The translations under genes and the position numbers were made by a program. A stretch of 64,000 nucleotides of DNA from Amycolatopsis benzoatilytica AK 16/65 (lineage in GTDB: Bacteria; Actinomycetota; Actinomycetes; Mycobacteriales; Pseudonocardiaceae): positions 2,959,195 through 3,023,194 of the forward strand of contig NZ_KB912942.1 in assembly GCF_000383915.1 (NCBI RefSeq). Direction: 5' to 3'. The notes under the pieces are model-generated. The model saw nothing but the letters and a program-made list of their open reading frames with translations, was not told the origin of the DNA and made no database searches. Shown in pieces: positions 36,901 to 44,950 of this stretch. Every line of letters begins with the position of its first letter. The stretch's first letter is position 1.

Positions 36901-38396
36901 TCTTCGCCGACACCCTCGACCGGCCGACCGTGGGCGTCGACGACGATTTTCTCGCCCTGGGCGGTCATTCGCTGCTCGCGATGAGGGCGGTCTCGCGGAT
37001 CCGCGACCTGCTCGGGGTCGAGCTCACGGTGCGCGAGCTGTTCGATCATCCGACAGCGGCCGGGCTCGCCGCACGGGTGGAACAGGCCCGGCCCGCCGTG
37101 GCCGCACCGCTGGAGCGCCGGTCGCTTCCGGAACGGGTACCGTTGTCGCACAGTCAGTTCCGGTTCTGGGCTCGGGACCAGCTGCACGGCCCGGCGGCTG
37201 CCACGGTGCTACCGCTCGCCCTGCGGCTGCCGGAGCTGGACGAGCCCGCGATGACCGCCGCACTGGCCGACCTGGTGGCGCGGCACGAATCGTTGCGGAC
37301 GGTCTACGAGGTGCACGAAGGCCAGCCGTATCAACGCATCTTGGCCCCTTCGCCGCCTTGCCTGCGGCGGCTGACCGCGACCGCGGCGGACCTGGATCGG
37401 GTGCTTTCGGACGCGGCGGCCGAACCGTTCGACCTCACGCGGGAGCCGCCGCTGCACGTCTCCTTGGTCACCGGCGCGGCACCGGTCCTGCTGCTGGTGC
37501 TTCCGCACGTCGCCGCGGACGGCTGGTCGCTGGACGTGCTGTCCCGCGACTTCCGGCAGGCGTATGCCGCTCGACGGGCCGGGGGGCCGCCGACATGGCC
37601 AGTGCTTCCGGTCCGTTATGCCGATTACGCGGTGTGGCAGGACGAACTGCCAGCCGACGATCAGCTCGCGCACTGGCGGTCGGTGCTCGCCGGACTGCCT
37701 CCGGAAATCCCGCTGCCCGCGGACCGGCCGCGACCGCCAGTCCGGACCGGTCGGGGCGGCACGGTGCTCGGCCGATTCGACGCCGGACTGCGCGAGGGCC
37801 TGACCGCCGTGGCCCGGGAGTGCGGGGCGAGCCTGTTCATGGTGTTGCACGCCGGTCTGGCGGCCCTCCTCACCGGCCTCAGCGGTGCCACCGACCTGCC
37901 GCTGGGCACCCCGATCGCCGGCCGGCCGCGCCCCGAGCTGGACGATCTCGTCGGGTGTTTCGCCGACTGCCTGGTGCTGCGCACGGACACCTCCGGCGAC
38001 CCGTCGTTCCGGGACTTGGTGGCACGGGTGCGCGAGGTGGACCTGACCGCGTACGCCAACCAGGACGTGCCGTTCGACCGGCTCGTGGCGGAGCTGGCGG
38101 CGCGGACCCCGGACCGGCATCCGTTGTTCCAGGTCCAGCTGGCCCTCCAGGACCTGCCGGTCGGCGCGAACCGGGGTGACGAACTTCCGGTCGCGATCGG
38201 CACCGACTCCCACGACCACGACCTGTACCTGGAGTTCCAGCAGGCCCGGGCGAACGAACTGGACGCTTACCTGCACTACTCCAGCGACCTGTTCGACCGC
38301 GCCACCGCCGCCGGACTGCTCGACCAGCTTCGGGCGCTGCTCGCCGCCGCTGTCGACGCTCCCGACGCGCCGCTGTCCCGGCTGGGGTTGTCGTGA
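24945..38396 (+). CDS. Four-A-domain NRPS: C-A-T-A-T-C-A-T-E-C-A-T-C
   Basis: 4483 residues from ATG 24945. Order with rough residues: C1 (8-430; VVHHAVFDA at 140, last Gly replaced), A1 (455-930), T1 (Ser 964), A2 (1025-1490), T2 (Ser 1529), C2 (1580-2000; HHVLLDG at 1724), A3 (2030-2500), T3 (Ser 2544), E (2600-3040; [10 protein letters not shown] at 2714, TVGWFTSM), C3 (3060-3480; HHVLLDG at 3201), A4 (3490-3965), T4 (Ser 4009), C4 (4060-4483; LPHVAADGW, catalytic His kept). There is no C between T1 and A2, and no thioesterase. Hand-read pocket codes (GrsA numbering 235-331): A1 DAALFGAVS, A2 DGESIGTVV (close to known lysine codes), A3 DIAQIGAIW (glycine-like), A4 DASQVGTDT. A2 looks like the poly-lysine-synthetase type (FDGSCEEIW). 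The stop overlaps the glycosyltransferase start. Confidence 0.95.
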   Translation: MAERICPASCEQERIWFASQFEQNSPAYHISAAMSLPPVALPPEKIEELLATVTARHEALRTSLAADEHGVLHQTVHDEVVLDVEHVDLRARERAAAEAAARDLLRELSLRPLPLYRAPLWRAVCVRLADEDYWLLFVVHHAVFDATSSVLLQAELDELCAASAAGRPAELPELATQYADYSARQRSASGDQERRLAYWRDQLAELPDENLLPTDLPRPAVPGHKAAAVPFRLPDGFLDRVTAVGRELRATAFMVLLAAHHVLLARLSGTADVAIAVPASSRDRATQSVIGMFVDTVIVRVALPPGLTFAEAVSRVREALFDGLRHRGISFQEIAEEFSAGGAGRFGRLSRLAFNYVPSSGHESVHNGWARADLALELSAVDGWLLYRTDLFRRSGAEALTRRYLGLLTAALDAPGTRLRDLPLHADGELAEVLAWSTGEPAAAPEPLSDLLARHAGNAPQRTAVEAPDATLTYAELHEQVERLAAVLTARGIGPEQVVAIVVPRSAAYLTAVLAVLRSGAAFAPIDADTPPPRIATLLANTTATVATSSTVDLLPPGSDPLVLDALDDLPIAATIRPAVPDNAAYLLHTSGSTGEPKGVVATRGSWARLAATWAGRLGLTGESRVAQLASAAFDASVAEIGAAVAAGATLVIPDAPTAGENLAKWLDERAVTELLLTPTVLASLPEGSLRTVRTVFVGSEACPTELAARWHRNGRRVVNAYGPTEATVSATLWDFEPGAETPTAPIGRPHRGAQVYVLDAALKPVPPGVTGELYLAGSGVARGYLGQPGRSAERFVACPFGPPGARMYRSGDLARWSFDGLLEFRGRADDQVKVNGIRVEPGEIEAALLARPDVEHAVVVLREGRLVGYVAGSAVDTEAALADLAHRLPSGLVPGALVAVQSIPFTRNGKLDRSALPAPAAPTAPRGGEASGTVGLICQLFAEVLGVAEAGPEDSFFALGGDSMSSIRLVNRARKAGLTFSPRDVFRRRTPARIAAAGPEKPPERPSRNGSRAEERTLADVFAETARRHPEAPALDDGTALLSYSALSEQASALAERLRSHGVGAGDRVGVRVPSGTAELYVAILGVLIAGAAYVPVDADDPEERVERIFSEAEVAAVVRQGGRVKPRPATGSRADGEVWAIFTSGSTGRPKGVAVPHSAAVSFADSEARLFCAGRPLGPGDRVLAGLSVAFDGSCEEIWLAWRSGACLVPAAREAVEGTWLRERGISVVSTVPALAAAWTAQDLESVRLLIFGGEPCPADLLDRLAGPDREIWNTYGPTEATVVATLWRHRPGRATTATAPIGRPLPGVAAHVLDTRLRPVEPGEPGELYLTGPGLARGYLGRPGLSAERFVACPFGPPGARMYRTGDLVREHSDGILHFCGRADEQVKVRGVRIEPAEVEAALRADPAIERAAVAVREDEPGRRRIIGYVVPAPGSTVDVESVLTGLATTLPGAFVPADLVVLEEIPTTRNGKTDRAALPAPVRSATATTRSTTSAEQVLCQVFAEVLGLAGVGVDDSFFALGGDSLLAIALVGRAQAKGVRFTPHELFLRRTPARLARLAGDRRTPADFPLARLNQAEVDGLLRDYPGLVDVVALTPLQKGLVFHGSYDTDDNYRVQLALDLDGDLDPGRLRAAMDALVRRYPNLGAAFPATRDGQLVQVLPAHRPPRWREADRSLAEHEAERIAAEELRAPLDLARPPLLRAALLRLGEGRSRLLLTLHHVLLDGWSTPILLRELLALAAGAQLPPAADHRDYLRWLAEQDHAVAAKAWAQALRDLDGPTLLAPERLRSRTVRPEQVGTRLRAEVFDALRDRLRGLDLTLNAAVQAAWAVLLGRLTGKPDVVFGTTVSGRPAELEHADRMVGLLINTIPVRVRCSPHEPLAGLLRQVQDQQADLLEHQYLGLADIQRAAGHGALFDTATVVESYPDLGGLGRAGAGELAVTGFARQESTHYSLYLYVIPGRELTVELAYRPDVVGADTATEIAESFLRLLTAIAVQPSRPAGAVRLLTDDRAQALLSTGFGTRSAAPPFDPVSVADPGRIAVRDVRGQLTYRELDAAANRLAHLLIQHGAGPEKTVAVAIPPSADYLTALLAITRAGAAVLPLDLNHPQQRRRFMVEDTRPLLTLGTATTLDGVPGPHLVLPSAIDQPDTRPVERATPQHPAFLFYTSGSTGTPKAVVTTRAAVANAVAAFVPGYRLDRNARMAHTTSAAFDISVAELFAPLAAGATVVIPGPGVPRAGAGLGDWLRESEISHVQLVPTVLGTIPPESAAGLRTVIVGGEACPGELAQRWSAGRTVVNAYGPTEATIWATLWDCEPGSAAAVAAIGKPMPGVRVLVLDSALRPLPPGITGELYLAGDCLARGYGGRPALTAERFTACPYGPPGTRMYRTGDLAHWDSDGTLHYDGRTDGQLKINGVRVEPGEIEAALLRHPDVGQAVVVTVEKRLIAYVVPKIDAADVREHLGQLLPQSVVPGAVVALDELPRLANGKIDRAALPRPVRQGTRHPATAREATLCRIFGELLGTTGVGADDGFLDLGGDSISAIQLVTRAQSAGLGFTLREVFRHGSPAGLAAVARVPAGGEPSGGTVQLTPVMHWLAETGGDIGRFSQSAFVHTPAGLTEARLAGALEQVLARHEMLRMRWTRAAIDIQPGAGNCLRRVDVTGPDADALIREEAAAAGASLAPEQGVIVRAVWFDAGAARRGSLLLVVHHLAVDIVSWPILLSDLAAACETPGTPLPPVPTSFRVWAARLHEEARSTRRVAELPYWNSVLAGTGPVITTESLDPERDTFGSATHHTVSLPVDTTRAVLGPVCTAFHASVEDVLLTALAVAVADWRERNCLPRKAFWVDVEGHGRADLDDGIDLTRTVGWFTSMRPVRLDPGPLQWDDLWSGGADAGACLRRVKEQVRSAPGRGIGYGLLRYLNPDTAATLAAAPAAQIAFNYLGRFTPSAEADWAPVTDYHALTSEVITGGSGNRQPLGHPLLVDAHVTEGPDGPVLGATWTCASALLSEEDVQDLAECWTRSVTALADHARTPGTGGHTPSDFPLVPLRQSDVDRIAADYPGFADVLPLTPLQRGFVFHANLDSADADLYRMQLSVDLTGEVEASRLRAAVASVLARHPHLRAAFPTVSSGEPVAVIPALTEPEWAEADLRAGGSAEALAEEAAARPFDLTRPPLVRALLVRLPGGRNRLVLTYHHVLLDGWSIPLLLDEIRRGYTGQSGASAAELRDYFDWLGGRDREAAVRAWRSSLDGLAGPTLVADRRAVADPVEITTALSTEDYARLSARLRQLGVTLNTAVQGAWAILLAEHTGRADVVFGTTVSGRPPELPAANELIGLLINTLPVRVRLAADEPLAEFLRRLQREQAELFEHQYLDLAELHRLAGHGELFDTATVVENYAGAQELRDSDAFYAGVGGRESTHYPLDLTVRPGAELGVRLAYRPDVISAATATELASRFRQALLTVAAEPDRILRPTPTVAEWFSQIAARHADRPAVSDARVSYTYAELDAAANRLAHLLIARGAGPERTVAVAVPRGADHPLAILAVLKAGAAVLPVDTGYPAERIRFMLADSQPVLTLAHQELDTPHLNLAEPPTAQALAAQPDTPPSVEPRPLNSAFVLYTSGSTGTPKAVSVPHAAVASMAAAQIDGFAVDASSTVSQLSSPSFDAAISELCTALLSGAHLLLPAPDVILEGPSLAEWITEHEVTHVQLAPAVLATVPAGSLPRVRTLVVGGEACPGTLIETWARGRAMVNTYGPAEAADTVTLWPCSPGSGHAVAPIGRPIPDTEVFLLDSRLSPVGSGEVGEVYVAGPGLTRGYPGRPGLTAQRFTACPFGPPGARMYRTGDLGRWDSGGLLHYEGRVDDQVKVNGIRIEPGEVEAALTDHPDVAQAVVAPANGRLIGYLVPALGAAVDPAAVRAGLAARLPVHLVPSALLVMAQIPRTANGKIDRAALPRPTVPQQSAALAGRASRTPHERMLCEVFADTLDRPTVGVDDDFLALGGHSLLAMRAVSRIRDLLGVELTVRELFDHPTAAGLAARVEQARPAVAAPLERRSLPERVPLSHSQFRFWARDQLHGPAAATVLPLALRLPELDEPAMTAALADLVARHESLRTVYEVHEGQPYQRILAPSPPCLRRLTATAADLDRVLSDAAAEPFDLTREPPLHVSLVTGAAPVLLLVLPHVAADGWSLDVLSRDFRQAYAARRAGGPPTWPVLPVRYADYAVWQDELPADDQLAHWRSVLAGLPPEIPLPADRPRPPVRTGRGGTVLGRFDAGLREGLTAVARECGASLFMVLHAGLAALLTGLSGATDLPLGTPIAGRPRPELDDLVGCFADCLVLRTDTSGDPSFRDLVARVREVDLTAYANQDVPFDRLVAELAARTPDRHPLFQVQLALQDLPVGANRGDELPVAIGTDSHDHDLYLEFQQARANELDAYLHYSSDLFDRATAAGLLDQLRALLAAAVDAPDAPLSRLGLS

Positions 38397-39598
38397 CGCA
38401 CCTCTGCATGGTGAATCTGCCGTCGCACGGCCATGTGCTGCCGAGCCTGGAGGTGATCCGGGAACTCGTCGGCCGCGGACACCGGGTGAGCTATGCCAAT
38501 GATCCCGCGTTCGCCGACGTGATCACGGCGGCCGGCGCGGACTTCGTGCCGTACCGGTCCACGCTGCTGTCCTATCTGGACGGCCGGACGGACTGGCCGT
38601 CCGACGAGATCGCGCACCGGGACCTGTTCCTCGACGACGCGATCGCGATGATCCCGCAGCTGCGGACGGCATTCGGCCGGGACCGGCCGGACCTGGTCCT
38701 CTACGACCAGGGCGTGGGCGCGGTGCGGGTGCTGGCCGAGCACTGGCGGGTGCCGCACGTGATGTTCTCGCCGAACTCCGTCCCGGACCGCGGCGACGAC
38801 GAACTCCTGCGCGAATTCGAACAACGACGGCGTTCTCCGCGCTTCTCCGTCCACTACGAACGGTGGGCGGAATGGCTGCGCGACAACGGAATCCCGTCCG
38901 GATACCTGGGCCGCCCGGCCCGAGAGCTGGCCCTGATCCCCCGGGTGCTGCAGCCGAACCCCGACCGGGTGGACGCCCGGCGGACCACCTTCGTCGGCCC
39001 CTGCTTCGGTTCCCGTTCGACGGCACCCGCGTGGCAGGCGCCTGCCGGGGCTGAGCGAGTGCTGCTCGTGTCGCTGGGATCCACGTTCACCAGTCAGCCG
39101 GGGTTCTACCGCGAATGCGTCACGGCGTTCGGCGATCTGCCGGGCTGGCACGTGGTGCTCCAGGTCGGCAAACACGTCGATCCGGCCGCGCTCGGCGAAC
39201 TGCCCGGCACCGTCGAGGTACGGGACTGGGTGCCGCAGATGGCGGTGCTGGAGAAGGCCGCCGCGTTCGTCACCCACGGCGGGATGGGCGGCTGCGTGGA
39301 GGCGCTGTTCCACGGGGTGCCGATGATCGCCGTCCCGCAGGACCCGCACACCGACCAGCCGGACAACGCCGACGCGCTGGTCCGGCTCGGCGTCGGCCGC
39401 AGGATCGACCCGGGCGACGCGACTGCGGCCGTGCTGCGGCAGAACTTGCTGGAGCTGGTGGGAGCGCCGGAAGTGCCCGCTCGGCTGGCGCAGGTCCGCC
39501 GGGAGCTGATGGCGGAAGGCGGGACCGGGCGGGCTGCCGACCTGATCGAGGCGGAGCTGTCGGGGGTCCGCGGAGGTTCGGCTTCAGCTGCGCCATGA
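38393..39598 (+). CDS. MGT-family glycosyltransferase (macrolide glycosyltransferase type)
   Basis: A 401-residue GT-B glycosyltransferase of family 1. The N-terminal [15 protein letters not shown] holds the base His, and the C-terminal nucleotide-sugar motif runs from [17 protein letters not shown] through [18 protein letters not shown] to [15 protein letters not shown]. The subgroup includes enzymes that glucosylate macrolides, some as self-protection by inactivating the product inside the cell. GTG 38393 overlaps the NRPS stop (GTGA), so it is made with the NRPS. It either decorates the product or masks it until export. No glycosidase for reactivation is visible. Its 3' end overlaps that of the convergent ABC gene by 15 bases. 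Confidence 0.9.
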   Translation: MTHLCMVNLPSHGHVLPSLEVIRELVGRGHRVSYANDPAFADVITAAGADFVPYRSTLLSYLDGRTDWPSDEIAHRDLFLDDAIAMIPQLRTAFGRDRPDLVLYDQGVGAVRVLAEHWRVPHVMFSPNSVPDRGDDELLREFEQRRRSPRFSVHYERWAEWLRDNGIPSGYLGRPARELALIPRVLQPNPDRVDARRTTFVGPCFGSRSTAPAWQAPAGAERVLLVSLGSTFTSQPGFYRECVTAFGDLPGWHVVLQVGKHVDPAALGELPGTVEVRDWVPQMAVLEKAAAFVTHGGMGGCVEALFHGVPMIAVPQDPHTDQPDNADALVRLGVGRRIDPGDATAAVLRQNLLELVGAPEVPARLAQVRRELMAEGGTGRAADLIEAELSGVRGGSASAAP

Positions 39599-41317
39599 CT
39601 GCCACAACGCGGCGTAAGTTCCCCGCGCGGCAAGGAGGTCGTAGTGGCTGCCGAGTTCGGTGAGCCTGCCGTGCTCCAGCACCGCGACGCGGTCGGCGTC
39701 GTAGGCGGTGTGCAGCCGGTGCGCGATAGCGATGACCGTCCGGCCGTGCAGGACCGCGGCGAGGGCGCGTTCGACCCGCCGTGCCGCGTTCGGGTCGAGC
39801 ATCGCGGTGGTCTCGTCGAGGACCACCGTGTGCGGGTCGGCCAGCAGGACCCGGGCGAGCGCGATCTGCTGTGCCTGAGCGGGATCGAGCGAGCTGTCGC
39901 CGCGTGCCGGATCGCCCAGTTCGGTGTCGAGGCCGTCCGGCAAGGCCGGCGCCCAGGTGGCGCCGACCGCATCCAGCGCCCAGGCGAGCCGCTCGTCGGG
40001 GGCTGCGGGCGCCGCCATCGCCAGGTTGTCCCGGAGGGTGCCGACGAATATGTGGTGTTCCTGGGTGACCAGCAGCGCCCGGCCGGGGGCGAGCCGGTGC
40101 GCCTCGGCGCCTCCCACGGTGACGCTGCCCGCCCTCGGAGCGTCCATCCCGGCCAGCAAGCGGCCCAGAGTGGACTTGCCCGCGCCGGACGGGCCGACGA
40201 TGGCCAGCCGTTCGCCGGGGTGCACCGTCAGGTCCAGGTCGTGGAGGACGTCGGCGGTGCCGTGGTAGGCGTAGCACAGGCCCTTGACCTCGATCCGGTT
40301 GTCGACCGGGACGGCGGCGGCCGGTTCGTCGCCGGCCGCGGCTTCGGCGACGCCCTTGATCCTGGCGAGGGACGCTCCGCTGCTTTGCAGTTGCTCCAAC
40401 CAGAACAGCACGTGGTCCAGCGGGTCCACGAGCTGCCACAGGTACAGTCCGGCCGCGATCACCGCGCCGAGGCTGAGCAGCCCGGCCCGGTGCGCGCCGC
40501 CGCCCGCGACGAGGATCACCGCAACCGGGATCGAGTGGGCGAACACTGTTCCCGGGATGAAGACCGTTCGCAGCGACAGCGTCCGCATCCTCGCGGCGTA
40601 CGAGGAATCGATCGCGCGTTCGGTAGCGTCGATCCGCTGCTGCTGCAGGCCGAACACCTCGACGGCGCGGGCGCCCTCGGCGGTCGCGGCCACGGCGTCC
40701 GCGAGCGCCGAGTTCGCCTCTCCCTCGGCGAGGTAGGCCGTGCGGGACCGGTTGAGGTACCAGCGCGTCACGCACCACATCAGCGGAAGACCCGCCAGCG
40801 CGCACAGGCCGAGCAGCGGATGCAACGCGAAAACGGCGCCGAGGATGAACACAGCCTGCACCACCGAGACGAACAAGTCCGGGATCGCGTCGCGCAGCGT
40901 GCCGCCGACTTGCGCGACGTCGCTGGAGCCTCGGGTGACCAGGTCGCCGACCCCGGCGCGTTCCACCACCGGCACCGGCAGGGCGAGCGTGTCGTCCACG
41001 AACCGCTCGCGCAGACTGGCCAGCGACCGCTCCCCGAACCGGAACGCCGCGTACCGCGCGAACCGGGTGACCAGCAGCTGTGCCACCGCGAAGGCCACCA
41101 TCGCCACCGCCAAGAGGTCCACCGCGGACCCGGTGGCGCCCGCGCTCACCCGGTCGACGATCTCGCCGACCAGCCACGGGGCAGCCAGCCCGAGCACTGC
41201 CGCCGCGCAGTTCAGGACGACGATCACGGTCACGGCGCCCGGGTCGGCGCGCAGAAGCCGCAGGCTCTCGCGACGCACCGCGCGGCTGTCCGCCACCGGC
41301 AGCGACCCGCCGCTCAT
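39584..41317 (-). CDS. ABC exporter half-transporter with catalytic Walker motifs
   Basis: A 577-residue membrane-domain plus ATPase fusion (six-segment membrane part about 20-310, ATPase 345-577). Walker A is intact (GPSGAGKST), the Q-loop is LLVTQEHHIF, and Walker B with the catalytic Glu is VVLDETTAML. The signature LSGGQ is replaced by SLDPAQAQ. This is the exact complement of its partner, which keeps LSGGQ but lost Walker A and the Glu. Start ATG 41317 has GGAGG upstream and overlaps the partner stop. The pair should export the finished metabolite and give self-resistance. Confidence 0.9.
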   Translation of the reverse strand: MSGGSLPVADSRAVRRESLRLLRADPGAVTVIVVLNCAAAVLGLAAPWLVGEIVDRVSAGATGSAVDLLAVAMVAFAVAQLLVTRFARYAAFRFGERSLASLRERFVDDTLALPVPVVERAGVGDLVTRGSSDVAQVGGTLRDAIPDLFVSVVQAVFILGAVFALHPLLGLCALAGLPLMWCVTRWYLNRSRTAYLAEGEANSALADAVAATAEGARAVEVFGLQQQRIDATERAIDSSYAARMRTLSLRTVFIPGTVFAHSIPVAVILVAGGGAHRAGLLSLGAVIAAGLYLWQLVDPLDHVLFWLEQLQSSGASLARIKGVAEAAAGDEPAAAVPVDNRIEVKGLCYAYHGTADVLHDLDLTVHPGERLAIVGPSGAGKSTLGRLLAGMDAPRAGSVTVGGAEAHRLAPGRALLVTQEHHIFVGTLRDNLAMAAPAAPDERLAWALDAVGATWAPALPDGLDTELGDPARGDSSLDPAQAQQIALARVLLADPHTVVLDETTAMLDPNAARRVERALAAVLHGRTVIAIAHRLHTAYDADRVAVLEHGRLTELGSHYDLLAARGTYAALWQSWRS

Positions 41318-42990
41318 CCCATGCCTCCGCGGGCGACCAGCGCGCGGTACGCCGGCACGCGACCAACCAAGTCCGAATGCGAACCCGCCGCGACCACACG
41401 CCCGTCCGCCAGGAAGGCGACCCGATCCGCCTTCGTCAGCAAGAGCGGCGAAGTGCTCACCACCACCGTGCTCCGCCCCCTCCTCGCGGCCCGCAGCCGC
41501 TCGGCGATCAGCGACTCGGTATGCGCATCCACCGCCGCCGCGGGGTCGACCAGCAGCAAGACGTCCGCGTCCGCGAGAACTGCCCGGGCCAGCCGCAGCC
41601 GTTGCCGCTGGCCGCCGGACAGGCTCCAGCCCTTGGCGTCCACTGTGGAGGAAAGACCGTCCGGCAGCGCGGCCGCCACGTCTTCCGCCGCCGCGATCCG
41701 CAGCGCCGCGGTGATCGCGTCGTCGTCGCGGCTCGTGGCCAGGGTTTCGCGCAGCGGGCCAGCGAACAGATACCCGTCGACATCGCTCAGCACGACCCGG
41801 CGGCGGACCTCGGCCAGTGCGACCGCACCGAGGGGGACATCGCCCCACCGAACGTCCGCGTCGGTGAGCCGGGCGAGTCGTTCGAGGACCGTGACAGCTT
41901 CGGCCGTCGCCGAGGTCGCGAGCACCAGCAACTCCCCCGCGCGCACCTCGAGCCCGGAGGCGCGGTCGGCCATCGACGCCGGTCCCGGCGGTCCCGAACG
42001 CGCGTCGGGACGGTCGGTGACCTGGGGGCGCAGCAGCAGAATCCGCACCACTCGCCGCGCCGCCACCAGACCCAGGCTGAGGTCGCCCGCGCCCTCGATG
42101 AAGGAGGACACCGGCACCACGAGCACGGCGACGTAGCCGTAGACGGCGACCAGCTCGCCGACCGTGATCTCCCCGGCGGCCGCCATCCGGGCCGCGATCC
42201 AGGTCACCGCGCCGAGGAACAGCGCGGGCAGGCCGACGCCGAGCGCCTGGATCCAGCTGATCACCGCGCCGATCCGGTTGCCCTCGGTGCGCAGCGCTTG
42301 CGAAGCACGGCGGTAGCCGCCCGCGAACCGGTCCTTTCCGCCGATCCCGCACAGGACCCGCAGTCCTCCGGCGATGTCGGCGGCCCGGGTCGTCAGCGCG
42401 GCTTCCTGCCGCCGGTACTCGGTCTCCACGTGCTGGAGCCGTCTCAGCAGCGGTCCGGTGAGCACCACGAGCAGCGGCACCCCGAGCAAGACCACGAGCG
42501 CCAGCGTCGGCGACACCGAAAACAGCAGCACCGCGACCACCGCGAAGGCCACGACGCCGCCCAGACCGGGACCGGTCACCGTCAACGCCCAGCTGATCCG
42601 CATGACATCGGTCGCCGAGATGCTGACGACCTCGCCCGCCGAGACCTTCCGCGGCAGGGTCGCGCCGACGTCGACGGCCTGGCGAGTCAAGGCCCGCACG
42701 GTGCGGAAGGAGGCGTCCATCCGGACCTGCGTCATGGTGCGGTGCCGCACCGTCTCCAGCGCGGCGTTGATCGCGCCGACGCCCAGGATCGCCGCCGCCC
42801 AGCCCAGCAGCGCCGCCATGCTCCCGCCGCGCAGTCCTTCGTCGACGGCGCGCGACAGGAAGTACGGCGGCAGCATCAGACAGCCCATCCACGCCGCGCT
42901 GACCAGCCCGCCGCACAGCACCCGGGCCGGTTGGCGGCGCACCAGCCACCACAGGTAGCCGCCCGGCCCCCGGGTGTCCGGTTCAGGCAC
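41314..42990 (-). CDS. ABC exporter half-transporter with degenerate ATPase
   Basis: A 558-residue half-transporter with an N-terminal membrane domain (about 15-310) and an ATPase whose Walker A is gone: VLATSATAEAVTVL stands where GxxxxGK(S/T) should be. The Walker B Glu is Pro (LLLVDPAAAV). The signature LSGGQRQR is perfect. It therefore acts only as partner, supplying the signature to the single working ATP site of the heterodimer. GTG 42990 overlaps the radical SAM stop by 8 bases, placing it in the large leftward biosynthetic operon. Likely product exporter. Confidence 0.88.
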   Translation of the reverse strand: MPEPDTRGPGGYLWWLVRRQPARVLCGGLVSAAWMGCLMLPPYFLSRAVDEGLRGGSMAALLGWAAAILGVGAINAALETVRHRTMTQVRMDASFRTVRALTRQAVDVGATLPRKVSAGEVVSISATDVMRISWALTVTGPGLGGVVAFAVVAVLLFSVSPTLALVVLLGVPLLVVLTGPLLRRLQHVETEYRRQEAALTTRAADIAGGLRVLCGIGGKDRFAGGYRRASQALRTEGNRIGAVISWIQALGVGLPALFLGAVTWIAARMAAAGEITVGELVAVYGYVAVLVVPVSSFIEGAGDLSLGLVAARRVVRILLLRPQVTDRPDARSGPPGPASMADRASGLEVRAGELLVLATSATAEAVTVLERLARLTDADVRWGDVPLGAVALAEVRRRVVLSDVDGYLFAGPLRETLATSRDDDAITAALRIAAAEDVAAALPDGLSSTVDAKGWSLSGGQRQRLRLARAVLADADVLLLVDPAAAVDAHTESLIAERLRAARRGRSTVVVSTSPLLLTKADRVAFLADGRVVAAGSHSDLVGRVPAYRALVARGGMG

Positions 42991-44950
42991 CGGCGTCGTC
43001 CCGAACTGTCACCAGCCCCTTCGCCACCAACGTGTCCACAGCGGAATGCAGTTCGCCGGCCCGCGCGTCGCCCTCGGCCAGCCTGCGCAGGACCGTCTCC
43101 TCGTTGTCCCCCAACGGGTGCACGCGGGCACGGTTGCGGTCGAGCGCGATCGTGATCGCCAGGTGAGACCGTTCGAAGCCCGCGTGCGCGGAGCCGGTGT
43201 CGTCGTCGAAGTGCACCGCGCCGGAGTTCGCCACCAGGACGCGGTGCAGGACGACGCCTTCAGCCAGCGACAGTTTCGCCTCGGCGGCGAGCGGCTCGGC
43301 GGGTTCCGCGCCGCCGTCGAAGAACTTCCGGAACACGTTGGGGCCGAACCGGGCGGTGTAGAGGATGTCCTCCGGCACGTCGATCAGCGCGACCTCCGGG
43401 TAGAGCCGCTGGATCCGCTCGGCCAGCCCGGTGGAGGCGCCGCTGTTCTCCTCGTAGTCGAGGTGGTACCAGCGCCGCGCCCGGTCGTCCTTGACGGTGA
43501 TCCCGTACAGCTCGGGCTCGTCGGCGATCGGCGCGCCCTTGAGCAGCCGGAACGTGCCCGCGTCGGCGCGGCCGATCACGTGCCGGTGGTCGCGGACGAA
43601 CCGGTAGGTGTCCTCCGCCTCGGCCGCGGTCTCCGACGGGAAGTCGCTGAACACCCCGGCCTCGACGGAGATTCCGGCGGTGTGGCACATCGCGAGGATG
43701 TCGGTCATCCGCTGCGGGGTGGTGCCCTTGTCCATCGCCTTGAGCACGCGTTCGTTCGCGCTTTCCAGTCCCATGTAGAGCCGCACGCACCCGGCTTCGC
43801 GCATGGTCGCGAACACTTCCGGGGTGAAGCCCTTCTCGAACCGCGCGACCCCGTGCCAGCTGATGTTCGCCTGCCGTTCCAGCAACGCCTCCGACAGCGA
43901 CCGCAGGTGGGCGGGCAGCATCACGTCCGCCTCGAAGGAGAACACGTCCTCGCCGGTCGAGGCGACCACGGACGCCACGTCCTCGGCGATCAGCTTCGGC
44001 GAGCGCATCCGGTAAGGCGCGATCTTGATGAAGGCGTAGTTGCAGAACGCGCACCGGTTGAAGTAGCAGCCGCGCGTGGGCATCATGCAGATGACCCGCT
44101 TGGGCGCGAAGTAGTCGTTCAGCGGCAGCATGGTGAAGTCCGGGGCGGGCAGCCAGTCCAGGTTGAGCTGGTAGCCGGGGTCGAGCTGCTCGCGGACCGC
44201 GCCGCCGGCGTAGCGCACGATGTTGCGCACTGAGTCCGGATCACGTTCTCCGGCAAGGGCTTCCGCGAAGTGCAGCAGGGTCTCGTCCGCCTCGCCGACG
44301 AGGAACGAGTCGAGCCAGCGGCGGAACCGGGCGTCGGCGGTGAGCACTTCCCGCCCCCAGGTGATCACCGGCCCGCCCGCCGTGACGTGCACGCCCGGGT
44401 CCTGCCTGCGGATCTCCTCCGCGAGCAGGAACGCCGGGATCAGCTGCGAGAAGTACGGCACCGAAAGCCCGATCAGCCGCGGTTTCCGCGCCAGCAGCGA
44501 CGGAACGGCGACGTCGCGGAAGTAGCCCGCGAGCGGCCCGGTCTCGGTGTCGACCGCATGCGCGACCTCCTCGTAGCTGTCGTAGGCCGCCTGCGAGTAG
44601 GAGTACTTGCCGAACCGCGAATCCGGTGCACCCGCGGTGATCAGGTCGCCGGCGAGGTGGAAGATCCGCTTGGCGTACAGCAGTTTCGCCGGATCGTAGA
44701 AGTCGGCCGGATCACGCAGGATCCGCCGGGACTCGGTGATGTTCGCGACGACTTCGGCGGCGCCGCCGTCCGCGGCCTTCGCGAGCGGTTCCGGCCTCAG
44801 CAGGTGGTCGAATGCCTCCAGGTTGAGATCTCGGAGTTCGACCTCGTCGTACCCGCCGCGCCGGAGCACGGCGCCGAGCAGCGGCAGCGCGCCGTGCGGC
44901 AGCGAAGGATCCGCCGCGGGCGGGAAGACGAGCGTTATCGGGAGGCCCAT
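42983..44950 (-). CDS. B12-binding-type radical SAM protein
   Basis: 655 residues. The N-terminal part (about 1-210) looks like a cobalamin-binding domain (ITLVFPPAADPSLPHGALPL, LRDLNLEAFD, VTAGGPVITWG). The radical SAM core (about 275-480) binds its 4Fe-4S cluster at TRGCYFNRCAFCN, a Cx4Cx2C spacing rather than the common Cx3Cx2C. It is followed by FSFEADVML, MGLESANERVLKAMDKG and SDFPSETAAEAEDT. The last ~70 residues resemble a small winged-helix or carrier-recognition region. Such enzymes methylate unreactive carbons or do ring rearrangements. The ATG has AGGAGG upstream and lies inside the end of the NRPS gene (16-base overlap), so it probably acts on that NRPS product. Reaction unknown. 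Confidence 0.9.
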   Translation of the reverse strand: MGLPITLVFPPAADPSLPHGALPLLGAVLRRGGYDEVELRDLNLEAFDHLLRPEPLAKAADGGAAEVVANITESRRILRDPADFYDPAKLLYAKRIFHLAGDLITAGAPDSRFGKYSYSQAAYDSYEEVAHAVDTETGPLAGYFRDVAVPSLLARKPRLIGLSVPYFSQLIPAFLLAEEIRRQDPGVHVTAGGPVITWGREVLTADARFRRWLDSFLVGEADETLLHFAEALAGERDPDSVRNIVRYAGGAVREQLDPGYQLNLDWLPAPDFTMLPLNDYFAPKRVICMMPTRGCYFNRCAFCNYAFIKIAPYRMRSPKLIAEDVASVVASTGEDVFSFEADVMLPAHLRSLSEALLERQANISWHGVARFEKGFTPEVFATMREAGCVRLYMGLESANERVLKAMDKGTTPQRMTDILAMCHTAGISVEAGVFSDFPSETAAEAEDTYRFVRDHRHVIGRADAGTFRLLKGAPIADEPELYGITVKDDRARRWYHLDYEENSGASTGLAERIQRLYPEVALIDVPEDILYTARFGPNVFRKFFDGGAEPAEPLAAEAKLSLAEGVVLHRVLVANSGAVHFDDDTGSAHAGFERSHLAITIALDRNRARVHPLGDNEETVLRRLAEGDARAGELHSAVDTLVAKGLVTVRDDAGA

